DNA of 64,000 nt from Candidatus Chloroploca mongolica (GTDB taxonomy: Bacteria; Chloroflexota; Chloroflexia; Chloroflexales; Chloroflexaceae): contig NZ_SIJK02000018.1 in NCBI RefSeq assembly GCF_004762035.2, forward strand, positions 1 through 64,000, given 5' to 3'. Below the pieces are notes generated by a model. It worked only from the letters and a program-made list of their open reading frames with translations. It was not told where the DNA came from and did not search any database. Shown here one piece after another: positions 9,149 to 17,934 of the stretch (position 1 is its first letter; each line of letters begins with the position of its first letter). Made by a program: the position numbers and the translations under genes.

Positions 9149-11375
9149 CAGCGTAGCGCAGCGTAAAGAAGAACGTACTGCCTTGGCCAGGGACACTCTG
9201 CACCCCAATCGTGCCCCCTTGACGTTCTACCAACTGTTTACAGATCGAAAGGCCCAGTCCAATTCCGCGTTCCGTAGAATTAATACCCTCACTGGTACCA
9301 TCGCCACGAATGAAACGCTGAAAGATCTGATCGTGCATATCAACGGGCACACCCTGACCGGTATCCTCGACTTCGACCCGGACATGATCGTGACAATCAA
9401 TGGCACGCAAGATAATCGTGCCTTGTACCGTATACCGACGGGCATTATCAAGCAACTGATACACAACCTGGCGCACATGATCAAAATCGGCCATCACCAT
9501 CCGCAAATGCTCAGGGATCTGGATCTGCAGCGTCAGACCCTTGGCTTTGATCTGGCTCTGCACGCGCCAATGGCTCTCATCAATCGGCAAACGCAAATCC
9601 ACCGGGCCAAGCTCAGTCATCACCACTCCGGCGTCAAGGTTCGCCACTGTAATCACATTTTGGAGCAAACCAGCCATATTATGGGAGTGTTGACGGATCG
9701 CATCCACAAAGACCACCTGGTCATCGTCGAGTTTCCCAACCAGACCACGGAGCAACAGATCGGCATTGCCACTGATCACCGTAAGCGGGGTGCGCAACTC
9801 GTGCGAAATAGTCCCGATAAAGTTTGTTTTCGCCCGGTCAACAGCAACCTCAGCGGTCATATCTTGCAACAGACAGACAAAACCCGAACGGGTTTGATCC
9901 GCCCGCCTGACAGGTGCCAGCGACACCCGAACAATATAGTTGCCAAGCATATAGAGTTCCTGATCTCGCTGAGAAGCAAACTCAGGCACCCCCTCCACCA
10001 GGCGTTTCATCGGAATATCGCTGAGGCGCTGTGGCCCAGGGGCACTCTCGTCGATGCCAAGCAACTTCCGTGTGGCCTGGTTGATCAACGTCACAATCCC
10101 TTGATCATCAATAACCACAATGCCATCGGTGATGCTATCAACGATAGCGGCCCGTTGCGTCGAATCGGCATCGACCCGAGCTAACAATTCGGTCAGAAAC
10201 TCGGTCATCGTATTGAAACTGAGGGCAAGATCGCCAATCTCATTCACCACACGCACATTGGCCCGCCGCACAAAGTTGCCGCTACTCACCTCATTGGCTG
10301 TCTGCACCAACTCTTCCAGTGGAGAAGTAACACGCCGCGCAATCCAGATGCCAGCACCGAAAACCGAAAGCGCAAGCGCAAAAACAACCGCCAGAATCGG
10401 CCAGAAGACCGTATTCGTCGCCTGAATAATCTCACGCATCGAAAGCCCGGTCGCAACATAGCCGAGATGGGTGCCATGCACGATCAGGGGCACGTACGCA
10501 AACTTGAACTCTTCATCGGCGATCGCTTGTTGCACCAGCAATGGTTCACTAAAGCGATTGAACGAATCAGCATTGTTCAGAAAGCGCTCCAGCGCCTCCG
10601 GACTCATCGGCGGTACGACAACGGGTTGCGCGATCAATTTCGGATTAAAGGCAGCCTGGATGAACGTACCATCAGGACCATAGAGCAGCACACCATCGGA
10701 TTGCGAGCGCATAAGCAACGTATTGACGAGGTTATCGGCACGCATCGCGACGATCACGCCCCCCACCACCTCGTCTTCATAACGCACCGGGGCGACCGTC
10801 GCAAAATAAAAGGTGTTGGTATCGGTAAATTCGATCAGGGCAGGAAATTTATCGATCGAATCGTCAACCCCAAGCCTCAAGATCGCGTCAACAAACCAGA
10901 CATCCCGAATATCACGCCGAGGATGCCGAAGATATGTTGTCTGCGTGGAATCAACTGGACGCTCAAAATCAACCAGTGCCTGCCCATCACGATCAAACGC
11001 AATCAGTCGATCCAGGCGCACTCCACTGCGATTCGTTCCCAGCCGAAAGAAGAGATCAAGCACTGAGGCCAGCTCGTCAGGGTCTTGAGCATCGAGCGCG
11101 TCAGGCACCCCTGCTATCTTCAAGGTTTCATCTGGTGCCGCAAAGGTCACATCACGCAGAAAGTCGAGATTCATCTCCTCTTGCAAGGTAAATGAATTGC
11201 GTACCAGATTGGTAACAATAATCACCTGATCGTCCAGGCGACGGTTGAATACACGAGTGTACAAGAAAAATGTATATGACGCCCCGACTAGCACTACACA
11301 GATAGTCAGAAATAAAAATGGTAGAGTGATCTGGTAACTAAGCCGGGAGTTCAGCTTTTTCCAGATCTTATCCAT
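9099..11375 (-). CDS. Membrane sensor histidine kinase with extracellular sensor, HAMP and PAS
   Basis: This is a 758-residue sensor kinase. TM1 is about residues 17-39, followed by a large extracytoplasmic sensor region (40-320, resembling Cache-type sensors), TM2 at about 323-346, HAMP at 347-400, a PAS-like domain at 408-515, and HisKA with the phospho-acceptor His525 in a SHELRTP motif. The ATPase domain has the N-box Asn644, DTGQG at 671-675 and GIGLG at 704-708. All catalytic motifs are intact. The ATG follows AAAGGTGG with good spacing. No response regulator gene is adjacent, so its partner is unknown. Its 3' end overlaps the start of the giant Calx-beta gene, which suggests co-transcription and possibly regulation linked to the surface. 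The ligand cannot be told from sequence. Confidence 0.93.
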   Translation of the reverse strand: MDKIWKKLNSRLSYQITLPFLFLTICVVLVGASYTFFLYTRVFNRRLDDQVIIVTNLVRNSFTLQEEMNLDFLRDVTFAAPDETLKIAGVPDALDAQDPDELASVLDLFFRLGTNRSGVRLDRLIAFDRDGQALVDFERPVDSTQTTYLRHPRRDIRDVWFVDAILRLGVDDSIDKFPALIEFTDTNTFYFATVAPVRYEDEVVGGVIVAMRADNLVNTLLMRSQSDGVLLYGPDGTFIQAAFNPKLIAQPVVVPPMSPEALERFLNNADSFNRFSEPLLVQQAIADEEFKFAYVPLIVHGTHLGYVATGLSMREIIQATNTVFWPILAVVFALALSVFGAGIWIARRVTSPLEELVQTANEVSSGNFVRRANVRVVNEIGDLALSFNTMTEFLTELLARVDADSTQRAAIVDSITDGIVVIDDQGIVTLINQATRKLLGIDESAPGPQRLSDIPMKRLVEGVPEFASQRDQELYMLGNYIVRVSLAPVRRADQTRSGFVCLLQDMTAEVAVDRAKTNFIGTISHELRTPLTVISGNADLLLRGLVGKLDDDQVVFVDAIRQHSHNMAGLLQNVITVANLDAGVVMTELGPVDLRLPIDESHWRVQSQIKAKGLTLQIQIPEHLRMVMADFDHVRQVVYQLLDNARRYTVQGTIILRAIDCHDHVRVEVEDTGQGVPVDMHDQIFQRFIRGDGTSEGINSTERGIGLGLSICKQLVERQGGTIGVQSVPGQGSTFFFTLRYADDIPSPEKTTQMAAAA

Positions 11376-11526
11376 GAAAAGCCACCTTTGGCCTATATTC
11401 GTTTGTCAATGGACAAACAGCACAATATCACGGGATTGCGCAGAACCTGAACCCCCAACCATAAGTATAAAAGGTCAAAGAGGGAAGGGCAAGACCTGGA
11501 TGGGGGTTTTAGATAACAGTTTTGTT

Positions 11527-11581
11527 ACATTCTTTGCGGGAACAACGTCAGCTACGTCGGCGTTGTTCCCGCAAAGAATGT
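11527..11581. repeat. Perfect 21-bp inverted repeat in divergent intergenic region
   Basis: Arms at 11527-11547 and 11561-11581 are perfectly complementary around a 13-nt centre. It lies between two divergent genes, so it is not a terminator for either. It may be a regulator site or a member of the long-hairpin family seen elsewhere in the window. The rest of 11376-11685 shows only the candidate promoter at 11618-11626. Confidence 0.8.
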
Positions 11582-11617
11582 CACGGTCGAGGGCGCACCC
11601 TCATACACAACAGATCA

Positions 11618-11626
11618 TGCTATAAT
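11618..11626 (+). promoter_or_regulatory. Extended -10 promoter (TGcTATAAT)
   Basis: TG-C-TATAAT matches an extended -10 element. It lies about 60 bp upstream of the DarA-like gene on the same strand. No convincing -35 hexamer was seen, as is common for extended -10 promoters. Confidence 0.6.
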
Positions 11627-11685
11627 GTCACCGTTCGAGACACAGATTTGCCGAAGAACAGGGCACGCTCGCACCGAGAAAAATC

Positions 11686-11928
11686 ATGAAACTTATCGTC
11701 TTTGTCACAAATGATGGCGATGCTGACGCAAGCGTTGATGCTTTGGTAGAGCAGGGCTTTCGAGTGACACGCCTGGCAACAACTGGTGGTTTTCTCAGAC
11801 GTGGCAATACGACGCTGCTTGTAGGTGTTGAAGATTCACAGGTCGAGCAGGCGCATGCTTTGCTCAAGCAAGTTGCCCCAGGCACCCTTGCGATTACGAT
11901 GGATCTCGACCGTTACGAGCGGCTTTGA
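11686..11928 (+). CDS. DarA/YaaQ-type (PII-like, cyclic-di-AMP receptor family) protein, short
   Basis: An 80-residue protein matching the PII-like YaaQ/DarA (DUF970) family: MKLIVFVTNDGDAD at the start, then GFRVTRLATTGGFLRRGNTTLL and GVED. In Firmicutes this family binds cyclic di-AMP and relays its level to potassium or osmotic control. Family members are usually about 105-110 residues, so this one lacks part of the C-terminal strand region. Whether it still binds the nucleotide is open. The start ATG is preceded by a weak GAGAAAA purine run. A glycosyltransferase begins 12 nt downstream and is probably co-transcribed. Confidence 0.8.
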   Translation: MKLIVFVTNDGDADASVDALVEQGFRVTRLATTGGFLRRGNTTLLVGVEDSQVEQAHALLKQVAPGTLAITMDLDRYERL

Positions 11929-11940
11929 TATACATATACT

Positions 11941-13113
11941 TTGCGTATCCTCTATATTGCTGCTGGCATTCCTGTTCCTGGCACGCTCGGGGGCAGTACC
12001 CATGCCTATGAAGTCGCCCGGGGGCTCGCGCAACGCGGGCATACGGTGCATCTGCTCGCCTCTTCCCACGAGGGGTGGGGCGGCCTTGCTCCGTTTGTGC
12101 GGCCAGTTTCTCTCGCTGCCGATGGCTTCATGTTGCATCAACAGGATGTCCCCAAGGCGCTAAGCCTGCTGACCGTGCCAACGGTACTGCGCCTGGCACG
12201 TGCGGTGCAGCCCGATCTGCTCATCGAGCGCTACTATAACTTTGCGGGTGCAGGAGTTGTTGCGGCGCACAAACTGGGCATCCCTGCCCTGCTCGAAGTC
12301 AATGCGTTGATCGTTGATCCGCCCGAGGTTGCCAAACGCCGCTTCGATGATGCCTTGGGTGGCCCGTTGCGCCGCTGGGCCGAGTGGCAGTGTCACCACG
12401 CCGCCGCAATTATTACCCCATTGCATACAACCGTTCCGGCAAGTATCCCCCGCGCAAAGGTGATCGAATTACCCTGGGGAGCCGATGTGGAACGGTTTGC
12501 CGCTGTGGCGGAACAACGCATACCTCGCCACTCAGGCCGCCCGCGGATCGTCTTTATGGGGTCGTTCCGTGCCTGGCACGGCGTCACCGATGTGATCCGC
12601 GCTAGTTTGTTGCTGCTCGCCCAGGGGTACGATCTTGAGGTCATGTTGATTGGCGATGGGCCTGAACGCTCGGCCGCCGAGGCGCTCGCCGCTCCACGGG
12701 CAAGCCATTTTCATTTCACCGGGGCCGTGCCGTATGCGCAGATCCCGGCGTTACTCGCCAGGGCCGATCTGGGTGTGGCCCCTTTTACGACCGCACCGCA
12801 TCCCGCCCTCCGTGCCGCCGGTTTCTTCTGGTCGCCCCTCAAAATCTATGAGTATATGGCCGCCGGGTTGCCCGTCGTCACTACGGCGATCCCACCGCTT
12901 GAGACCGTGATCCGCGAAGGTGAGGAAGGGGCACTCTTTGCCGAGGGGGATGTCGCCGGGTTTGCCACTGCGATCAGGCAGGTTCTGGCTGATCCAGTGG
13001 CCGCCCATGCGATGGGTCAGCGCGCACGGGCACGCGTGGTTGAACACTATTCGTGGCAGCACCATTGCGCAGCATTAGAAAAAATTAGCGCTGCCCTCAC
13101 AGGCCTCGCCTGA
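11941..13113 (+). CDS. GT-B glycosyltransferase, GT4-like
   Basis: A 390-residue GT-B fold glycosyltransferase. The N-terminal MRILYIAAG strand and the glycine-rich GGSTHAYEVARGLAQRGH loop are typical of the acceptor domain. The C-terminal nucleotide-sugar domain carries RIVFMGSFRAWHG and the SPLKIYEYMAAGLPVV donor-binding segment of the GT4 family, followed by the usual E-rich loop. The best start is TTG at 11941, because the MRILY motif begins exactly there; no clear ribosome binding site is visible and the gene sits 12 nt after the previous stop. The acceptor and sugar are unknown; cell-surface polysaccharide or glycolipid synthesis is the usual role. Confidence 0.88.
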   Translation: MRILYIAAGIPVPGTLGGSTHAYEVARGLAQRGHTVHLLASSHEGWGGLAPFVRPVSLAADGFMLHQQDVPKALSLLTVPTVLRLARAVQPDLLIERYYNFAGAGVVAAHKLGIPALLEVNALIVDPPEVAKRRFDDALGGPLRRWAEWQCHHAAAIITPLHTTVPASIPRAKVIELPWGADVERFAAVAEQRIPRHSGRPRIVFMGSFRAWHGVTDVIRASLLLLAQGYDLEVMLIGDGPERSAAEALAAPRASHFHFTGAVPYAQIPALLARADLGVAPFTTAPHPALRAAGFFWSPLKIYEYMAAGLPVVTTAIPPLETVIREGEEGALFAEGDVAGFATAIRQVLADPVAAHAMGQRARARVVEHYSWQHHCAALEKISAALTGLA

Positions 13114-13142
13114 GTGGTCAGCGCACCAACCAAGCACCCGTG

Positions 13143-13201
13143 TTGACGCAAAGGCGCAGAGGCGCAAAGAGATGCAGCAAAACATTGCGCCTTTGCGTCA
13201 A
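13143..13201. terminator. 16-bp inverted repeat between convergent genes
   Basis: Arms 13143-13158 and 13186-13201 are perfect complements (TTGACGCAAAGGCGCA). The 27-nt centre holds an extra GGCGCAAAG copy. It sits between the 3' ends of two convergent genes and is probably a bidirectional terminator. The arm sequence resembles a dispersed intergenic repeat rather than a simple GC stem. Confidence 0.6.
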
Positions 13202-13231
13202 ACAAACCACCTTTTTGCCAAGGTGTTGTCC

Positions 13232-13936
13232 CTAGACCTTGGGCTCGTCCGCTTGCTTCGGCTCAACTTCGGTCGCTTCACCTTCGATGATCTGCTCACC
13301 AGCCGTCTCAATGCTGATCTGGGCATTCGCCGCAACGACGCCCTCTTCAGTGACGAGAATGCCGGCAATCTCGATCTCGTCTTCGCCCCCGGCCATCCGT
13401 GAGGCCAGCAGACCTTCGGTCGTCTCGAGCACGGTGTAGGCAACCTCGTTGCCTGTCTCAAGCTGCGCAGCAATATCGGCGGTGATCGCCTCGGTGATCA
13501 ACTGTGCCCCAGCCTCGGCTAGCATCTGCTCGATCTCGGCGACCCAGCGATGCTCGATCACCGCAATGATCGCCGACGTGCCAGGCTGGAGGGCCTCGCC
13601 CATCTCGCGCAACCGCCGATCCGAAAAGCCCGTGTCGCGTAGTTTGGTCGCCAGGCCACCGAGCAATGCACCGATAGCCGTGGGCAAGAGGATTGGCCCA
13701 GCCATAACACCAACCACCGCCCCTACGACGCCGCCACCAAGCATGCCACGCTTGCCGCTAATATCGGTGGCCTCTTTAATATGGAGCTTGCCCTTGCTGT
13801 CGCGCCGCAAGACCGCCGCTCGCTGAATGCCAATCAGTTTCTCGCGTCGCGCTTGCTTCAGCATCTTCAACGTATCGCCAGCCGCACGCTCATCCTGAAA
13901 AGCCGCAACAATGAATTCAATTGGTGTATCGCTCAT
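13232..13936 (-). CDS. DUF1269-family protein with glycine-rich membrane hairpin
   Basis: A 234-residue protein of the DUF1269 type. The N-terminal alpha/beta part (1-70) contains basic segments and an RRDSKGKLHIKEATD stretch. A Gly/Val-rich hydrophobic hairpin (about 74-103) is typical of small-residue helices that insert in or associate with membranes. A second alpha/beta part follows, and the tail is acidic (about 175-234). A clear GGAGG lies just upstream of the ATG. Function is unknown; the glycine-zipper-like segment suggests self-association at membranes. It stands alone, convergent with the glycosyltransferase gene. Confidence 0.72.
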   Translation of the reverse strand: MSDTPIEFIVAAFQDERAAGDTLKMLKQARREKLIGIQRAAVLRRDSKGKLHIKEATDISGKRGMLGGGVVGAVVGVMAGPILLPTAIGALLGGLATKLRDTGFSDRRLREMGEALQPGTSAIIAVIEHRWVAEIEQMLAEAGAQLITEAITADIAAQLETGNEVAYTVLETTEGLLASRMAGGEDEIEIAGILVTEEGVVAANAQISIETAGEQIIEGEATEVEPKQADEPKV

Positions 13937-14041
13937 CTACATCCTCCATTTAAACATATCTTACCTATTATATGGTACCACAATCAAACCAGGGCCGGGA
14001 TCGTCCCCAAGGATAGGCGTCTGCGGCTCCCACATCTCGTG

Positions 14042-14082
14042 CTGCTGCCAAGCGACCAGCGTCACTGGTCGCTTGGCAGCAG
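14042..14082 (-). terminator. 18-bp perfect hairpin after FAD oxidoreductase gene
   Basis: Arms 14042-14059 and 14065-14082 pair perfectly around a CGTCA loop, 4 bp from the stop codon of the minus-strand oxidoreductase gene. There is no U-tract, but stem length and position favour a terminator or 3' stabiliser. Confidence 0.7.
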
Positions 14083-14086
14083 TACC

Positions 14087-15424
14087 TCAAGCCATTCGCT
14101 GCAATAAACGCTGGGCGGCTTGCTCGCCACTGACCAGCGCCCCTTCAATGAAAGGCCCCCCCAGGTAGTCACCCGCAAAGACGATCTGTCCCTGCTCGAT
14201 GGTACCATTGGCAAATGCATTGAGTCGCCGGAAGTGGCCGACATTGAATTCTGGGAGCGCTTCGGGGCACCGGTAGAGACGTTGCACCTCGAGCCCGGGG
14301 GTCGGATCGTACATTGGCAAGAGCCGCCGTAGATCGGCGAGCATCAAACGTGCCAGGGTGTCATCATCTTGCTGCCGCAGGGCTGTGGTGGCCGGCCCGC
14401 TCAAGTGCAGGCAGAGCGCTGCACGGCCTGCGGGTGCTGTGGTCGAATCTTTGACTGTTTGCAGCGTCGCCGAGGCAAGGAATGGTGTTTCTCGGCGGGG
14501 AAAGAGCAGGCCGTAGGTCGCCTGAGGCAAAGGTGTCCGCGTCCCAAGCGCAAGGTTGGCGGTCTGCGAATAGACAATCGCCTCGAAAAAACACCGCCGC
14601 TCGTGATCAAGCCAGGGCAAGAGATGCGGCACCACCGTTGCTGTGGTTGCGATCACAATCCCATCAGCCTGAAGCGTCGCTCCCCCATCCTCATCCTGAA
14701 CATGGAGTGTGTAGCCGCCATCTGCATGGGGTGTAATGGTACGCACTTCGACACCAAGGCGTACCTGAAGATTACCGGCAAGTGCGCGTGCCAGCCCCCC
14801 CAGACCACCACGCAGCGTAAAGAGTTGCAAGCCGGTCGGTCGACTGAACCCGGCCTTGAGCACCAGCAGCAGGAGTGCCCGCGAGGTACGCTCGGGTGTC
14901 CAGTAGAAAATCCCTGCAATCGGTGGTTGCAACACATATTCGAGCAACTCACGCGAGAAGTGATCCAGTGCATAGCGACTGACATCCTGGTCATCAATCG
15001 GATAGGCTTTGTGGAACGCATAGAGATCGAGCAGCTTGCGATGACGCACCAGAGAAGCGAGGAGGTACGTCAACGGCAGTTTCTGCTGTGACCTGATCAG
15101 ATGGGTGAAGGCCAGGCGCAGATTAGGCCAGAGCGGATAGAGTTGCCCGTCACGCAAAATCGCCGAACTACGCGGAATACGCTGCAGAGCCTGGCGCAAG
15201 CCAAGCTCACCAAGCAACGCCAGGGTACGCGTATAAAAACTGGCGAGAAACTCGGCCCCAAGCTCAAAGGCGTAGCCATCAACCAGGGCGGTGCGCGCAC
15301 GCCCACCAACCTCCCGCTCACGTTCGAGCAGCGTTACTGTAAAACCAGCCGCTTGTAAATAGCGCGCTGCCGCCAGGCCCGCGAGGCCTCCTCCGATAAC
15401 CAGAATGTGTCGTTGTTGCTTCAA
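14087..15424 (-). CDS. FAD-dependent amine-oxidase/protoporphyrinogen-oxidase-like oxidoreductase
   Basis: A 445-residue flavoprotein with an N-terminal Rossmann motif GGGLAGLAAARYL (about 10-23), the FAD ribose Glu near residue 35, and a VGGRARTA motif typical of amine oxidases, phytoene desaturases and protoporphyrinogen oxidases. The C-terminus has the second FAD-contact region, FAGDYLGGPFIEGALVSGEQAA. The ATG overlaps the stop of the upstream UbiA prenyltransferase gene by 4 nt, so the two are translated together and probably act on the same lipid or isoprenoid. The substrate is not evident. A role in quinone, carotenoid or tetrapyrrole modification is possible; the subfamily cannot be settled without a phylogeny. 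Confidence 0.85.
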   Translation of the reverse strand: MKQQRHILVIGGGLAGLAAARYLQAAGFTVTLLEREREVGGRARTALVDGYAFELGAEFLASFYTRTLALLGELGLRQALQRIPRSSAILRDGQLYPLWPNLRLAFTHLIRSQQKLPLTYLLASLVRHRKLLDLYAFHKAYPIDDQDVSRYALDHFSRELLEYVLQPPIAGIFYWTPERTSRALLLLVLKAGFSRPTGLQLFTLRGGLGGLARALAGNLQVRLGVEVRTITPHADGGYTLHVQDEDGGATLQADGIVIATTATVVPHLLPWLDHERRCFFEAIVYSQTANLALGTRTPLPQATYGLLFPRRETPFLASATLQTVKDSTTAPAGRAALCLHLSGPATTALRQQDDDTLARLMLADLRRLLPMYDPTPGLEVQRLYRCPEALPEFNVGHFRRLNAFANGTIEQGQIVFAGDYLGGPFIEGALVSGEQAAQRLLQRMA

Positions 15425-16290
15425 GATCGTGAGCTAAGCAAAAGAATAGGAAGAAGATTCGTGATCCACATATAGCGCATTATTTTGAGGCTCAAGGTGA
15501 TCGTTTCATCACTGGTTGAACGCAGCAAAAGTACGATCACAAAGAGCGTAGGCAGCAGGGCACAGGGCACCAGAGCGAGCGCATAGGCCCACGAAGCCAG
15601 GCCAAGCGGCCATGGAAGCAAAGCCACCAGACAAAAGAGCAACGCGAGAAGTTGAAAGATGCGGATCGCACCCGGCACACCGGCATACGTCGCCACCGTC
15701 GTCAAGCCAGCGGCCCGGTCGCCCTCGTGGTCAGCCGTTGTCTTCAAGACTTCATGGCTCACATCAAAGAGGAACATCAACCCTGCCACAACCCAGACCG
15801 CCAGGGTAATGCCTCCACCGGCAAGGGCACCGAAAAGCGGAATCAGCGCAATTAAGACGCCCATGCACACATTGCCGAGCAGCACGGTTCCCTTGAGCAC
15901 AAAAGAATAGAAGGTTGCCAGGGCAAGGGTCGTCGCAACCAGGGCCATGGGGAGCCATCCGAGCACGAGGGCCAGGCCGAGGGCCAGGCTCGCCAGCACA
16001 AGGGCAAAGATCCGGGCATCGGCCTGGCTCAAGCGACCAGCGACAAGCGGGCGATGGGGTTTGGCAAGACGATCAACTTCGACATCAACCATATCATTGA
16101 TGACAAAGCCAAAGGCCACCACCAGGCCTACAATCACCGCCGATACCCAGGCCGCGCCCGACCAGAGCGCCACAATGCCACCAGACAGATAGGCCCCAAC
16201 CAGTGTATACATCCCTGCATAGAGGCTATTGGTAAACCGGGTAACTTCAAAGAGCCCGATCAATTGTTGCCGTACCCCACTTGCAACCAC
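15421..16290 (-). CDS. UbiA-family prenyltransferase
   Basis: A 289-residue polytopic membrane protein of the UbiA superfamily. The first Asp-rich motif is NDMVDVEVDRLAKPHRP (N65, D66, D69, D73) and the second is DVSHEVLKTTADHEGD (D176, D187, D191). Together these bind Mg2+ and prenyl diphosphate. About nine hydrophobic segments are visible. The KPHRP variant resembles (di)geranylgeranylglyceryl-phosphate and homogentisate/hydroxybenzoate branches; the acceptor cannot be assigned. The start is GTG with AAGGA about 6 nt upstream. It is coupled by a 4-nt overlap to an FAD oxidoreductase, implying a two-step pathway: prenylation, then oxidation or reduction of the product. Confidence 0.88.
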   Translation of the reverse strand: MVASGVRQQLIGLFEVTRFTNSLYAGMYTLVGAYLSGGIVALWSGAAWVSAVIVGLVVAFGFVINDMVDVEVDRLAKPHRPLVAGRLSQADARIFALVLASLALGLALVLGWLPMALVATTLALATFYSFVLKGTVLLGNVCMGVLIALIPLFGALAGGGITLAVWVVAGLMFLFDVSHEVLKTTADHEGDRAAGLTTVATYAGVPGAIRIFQLLALLFCLVALLPWPLGLASWAYALALVPCALLPTLFVIVLLLRSTSDETITLSLKIMRYMWITNLLPILLLSSRS

Positions 16291-16388
16291 ACCAGTTCCT
16301 TACTTTGCAACTCGGCACTCGCGCCTAAACGCACCTCGTACCAACATCTCTTTTGATGCAGTATACACGAACTTCACCCGCCCGCACC

Positions 16389-17774
16389 TTAATAAGGAAC
16401 CTCAAGCCCAAAACATGCCCCGGGCGCTTCCGTTCCCTCAAGCCACGCCCGACCACCATGCGCCTCGGCAATCTCACGCACCAGCGCAAGCCCCAGGCCA
16501 GCACTGCCATCAGTAGCCGGATCATCACCACGGATACCCCGCTGCCAGATACGCTCACGCAACACCTCTGGGACACCGGGGCCGGTATCCTTCACCAGTA
16601 CCTGCGCACCAGTCGCCCCTGGCAAGCTTTGCACGCTCACCGCACCGCCTGGTGGCGTCACCCGGATGGCATTATCAACCAGGTTCAGCAGCGCTTGCTT
16701 GAGCCGATCACGATCACCAGCAATGTTCAGTGACGCAGGAGAAGGCACCGCCGTCAGCGTCACGCCGGCACGCCGCGCTCGCCCCATCAGCATGGTTACA
16801 ACCTCCGTCGCGAGTTCACCAAGATCAACCGGGGTACGCGCCAGTAAACGAAGACGACCATCATCAGGAGGACGGAGCAAGTCATCAACAAGGCGACCCA
16901 GGCGCGCCGTTTCGCTCTCAAGCAACGCAAGGTTCTGGCGTTGAGCGTCGGGAAGCGCTTCGGCCAGATTCTCGATCGTCGTCGCCATCACCGTGAGGGG
17001 TGTGCGCAACTCGTGGGAAAGACTGCGATAAAAATGCGCCCGCATCTGCTCAAGCTCTTGAATACGGGCATGATACGCCTGCACCCCCGCCTCAAGGCGA
17101 TCGAGACTCTGGGTAAGCGCCACCAGTTCGTCACGGCTACGCGAGGCATCAGGTGGGCCAACTGGAGCTCCATAGCTTGCGGCGAGTGCCTCGGCGCGCC
17201 CGGTCAGACGGGCAATCGGGCGCACCAAGCCACGTGCAACCATCACACTAACCAGACTCATCACCAGCGCTGCGACAAGGGTAGCCTGCACCACCAGACG
17301 GCTCAAGGCCGCGAGTAAGCGCGTCTCAGCCGTCGTCTCACGCGAAAGCTCAACCACCCCGATTGGCCCCTCAGCCCCGTTGATCGGACTGGCCGCATAG
17401 TGACGGCCTTGAACCTGCGAAGCGGGGAGCGGGAAAGGCGGAGCAATCAAGGAAAGTACCGGGCGACTCGGAAATGGCCCCAACGCCGCATCGCCATACA
17501 GGAGCACCCCGGTCGCCGAAAAGAGACGAGCCTGGGTATCAACGGGCAGCAAATCAGCCCCGGGACGGGGCGAGGCAAGCGCTTGCAGTTGGGCGGGTGT
17601 CGCGGCAAGTTCACCAAGCAGCGCCGCATAGATCGCCGTCTGTGCTTGCAACTGTTGCACCCGCTGCGTTTCGAGATACCGCCCAGTCAACGCGAGCAAG
17701 CCCCCGCCAACAAGCAAAAGCCCGACCAGCGTCACAAAAAGATAGGTTAGCACCAGACGAAACGTGAGGGGCAT
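16389..17774 (-). CDS. Sensor histidine kinase, possibly PhoR-like
   Basis: A 461-residue membrane kinase with TM1 at about 7-29, a roughly 120-residue periplasmic region, TM2 at about 158-180, HAMP at about 181-235, HisKA with His254 in SLSHELRTPLT, N-box Asn368, and DTGPG at 396-400. The catalytic motifs are complete. An AGGAG lies close to the ATG. No response regulator is adjacent. The gene is divergent from a phosphonate/phosphate transporter operon, and the shared intergenic region has a candidate Pho box about 56 bp from this start. A PhoR-like role in phosphate sensing is therefore plausible but inferred only from context. Confidence 0.9.
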   Translation of the reverse strand: MPLTFRLVLTYLFVTLVGLLLVGGGLLALTGRYLETQRVQQLQAQTAIYAALLGELAATPAQLQALASPRPGADLLPVDTQARLFSATGVLLYGDAALGPFPSRPVLSLIAPPFPLPASQVQGRHYAASPINGAEGPIGVVELSRETTAETRLLAALSRLVVQATLVAALVMSLVSVMVARGLVRPIARLTGRAEALAASYGAPVGPPDASRSRDELVALTQSLDRLEAGVQAYHARIQELEQMRAHFYRSLSHELRTPLTVMATTIENLAEALPDAQRQNLALLESETARLGRLVDDLLRPPDDGRLRLLARTPVDLGELATEVVTMLMGRARRAGVTLTAVPSPASLNIAGDRDRLKQALLNLVDNAIRVTPPGGAVSVQSLPGATGAQVLVKDTGPGVPEVLRERIWQRGIRGDDPATDGSAGLGLALVREIAEAHGGRAWLEGTEAPGACFGLEVPY

Positions 17775-17829
17775 AAGCTCCTACAGATGAACATACCTTG
17801 AGACCTGTATCGTACCACAACAACCTCGA

Positions 17830-17894
17830 TTCAACAGATTCTTAACATATGCTTGAAGTGAGTTTCATCTTCTCTTAACATCAATCGCTATAGT
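17830..17894 (+). promoter_or_regulatory. Candidate Pho box: five 8-mers at exact 11-bp period, with -10
   Basis: Octamers start at 17830, 17841, 17852, 17863 and 17874: TTCAACAG, CTTAACAT, CTTGAAGT, TTTCATCT and CTTAACAT. The exact 11-bp period and the CTTAACAT core match PhoB/SphR/PhoP-type operators (the cyanobacterial Pho box is repeats of YTTAACCW every 11 bp). TATAGT at 17889-17894 is a suitable -10 for phnD, placing the last box over the -35 position, as in activated Pho promoters. It lies between the divergent kinase and phnD genes. Confidence 0.7.
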
Positions 17895-17934
17895 AATTGG
17901 GGTCAGATTTTTCGAATGAAAGGACAGATACCCG

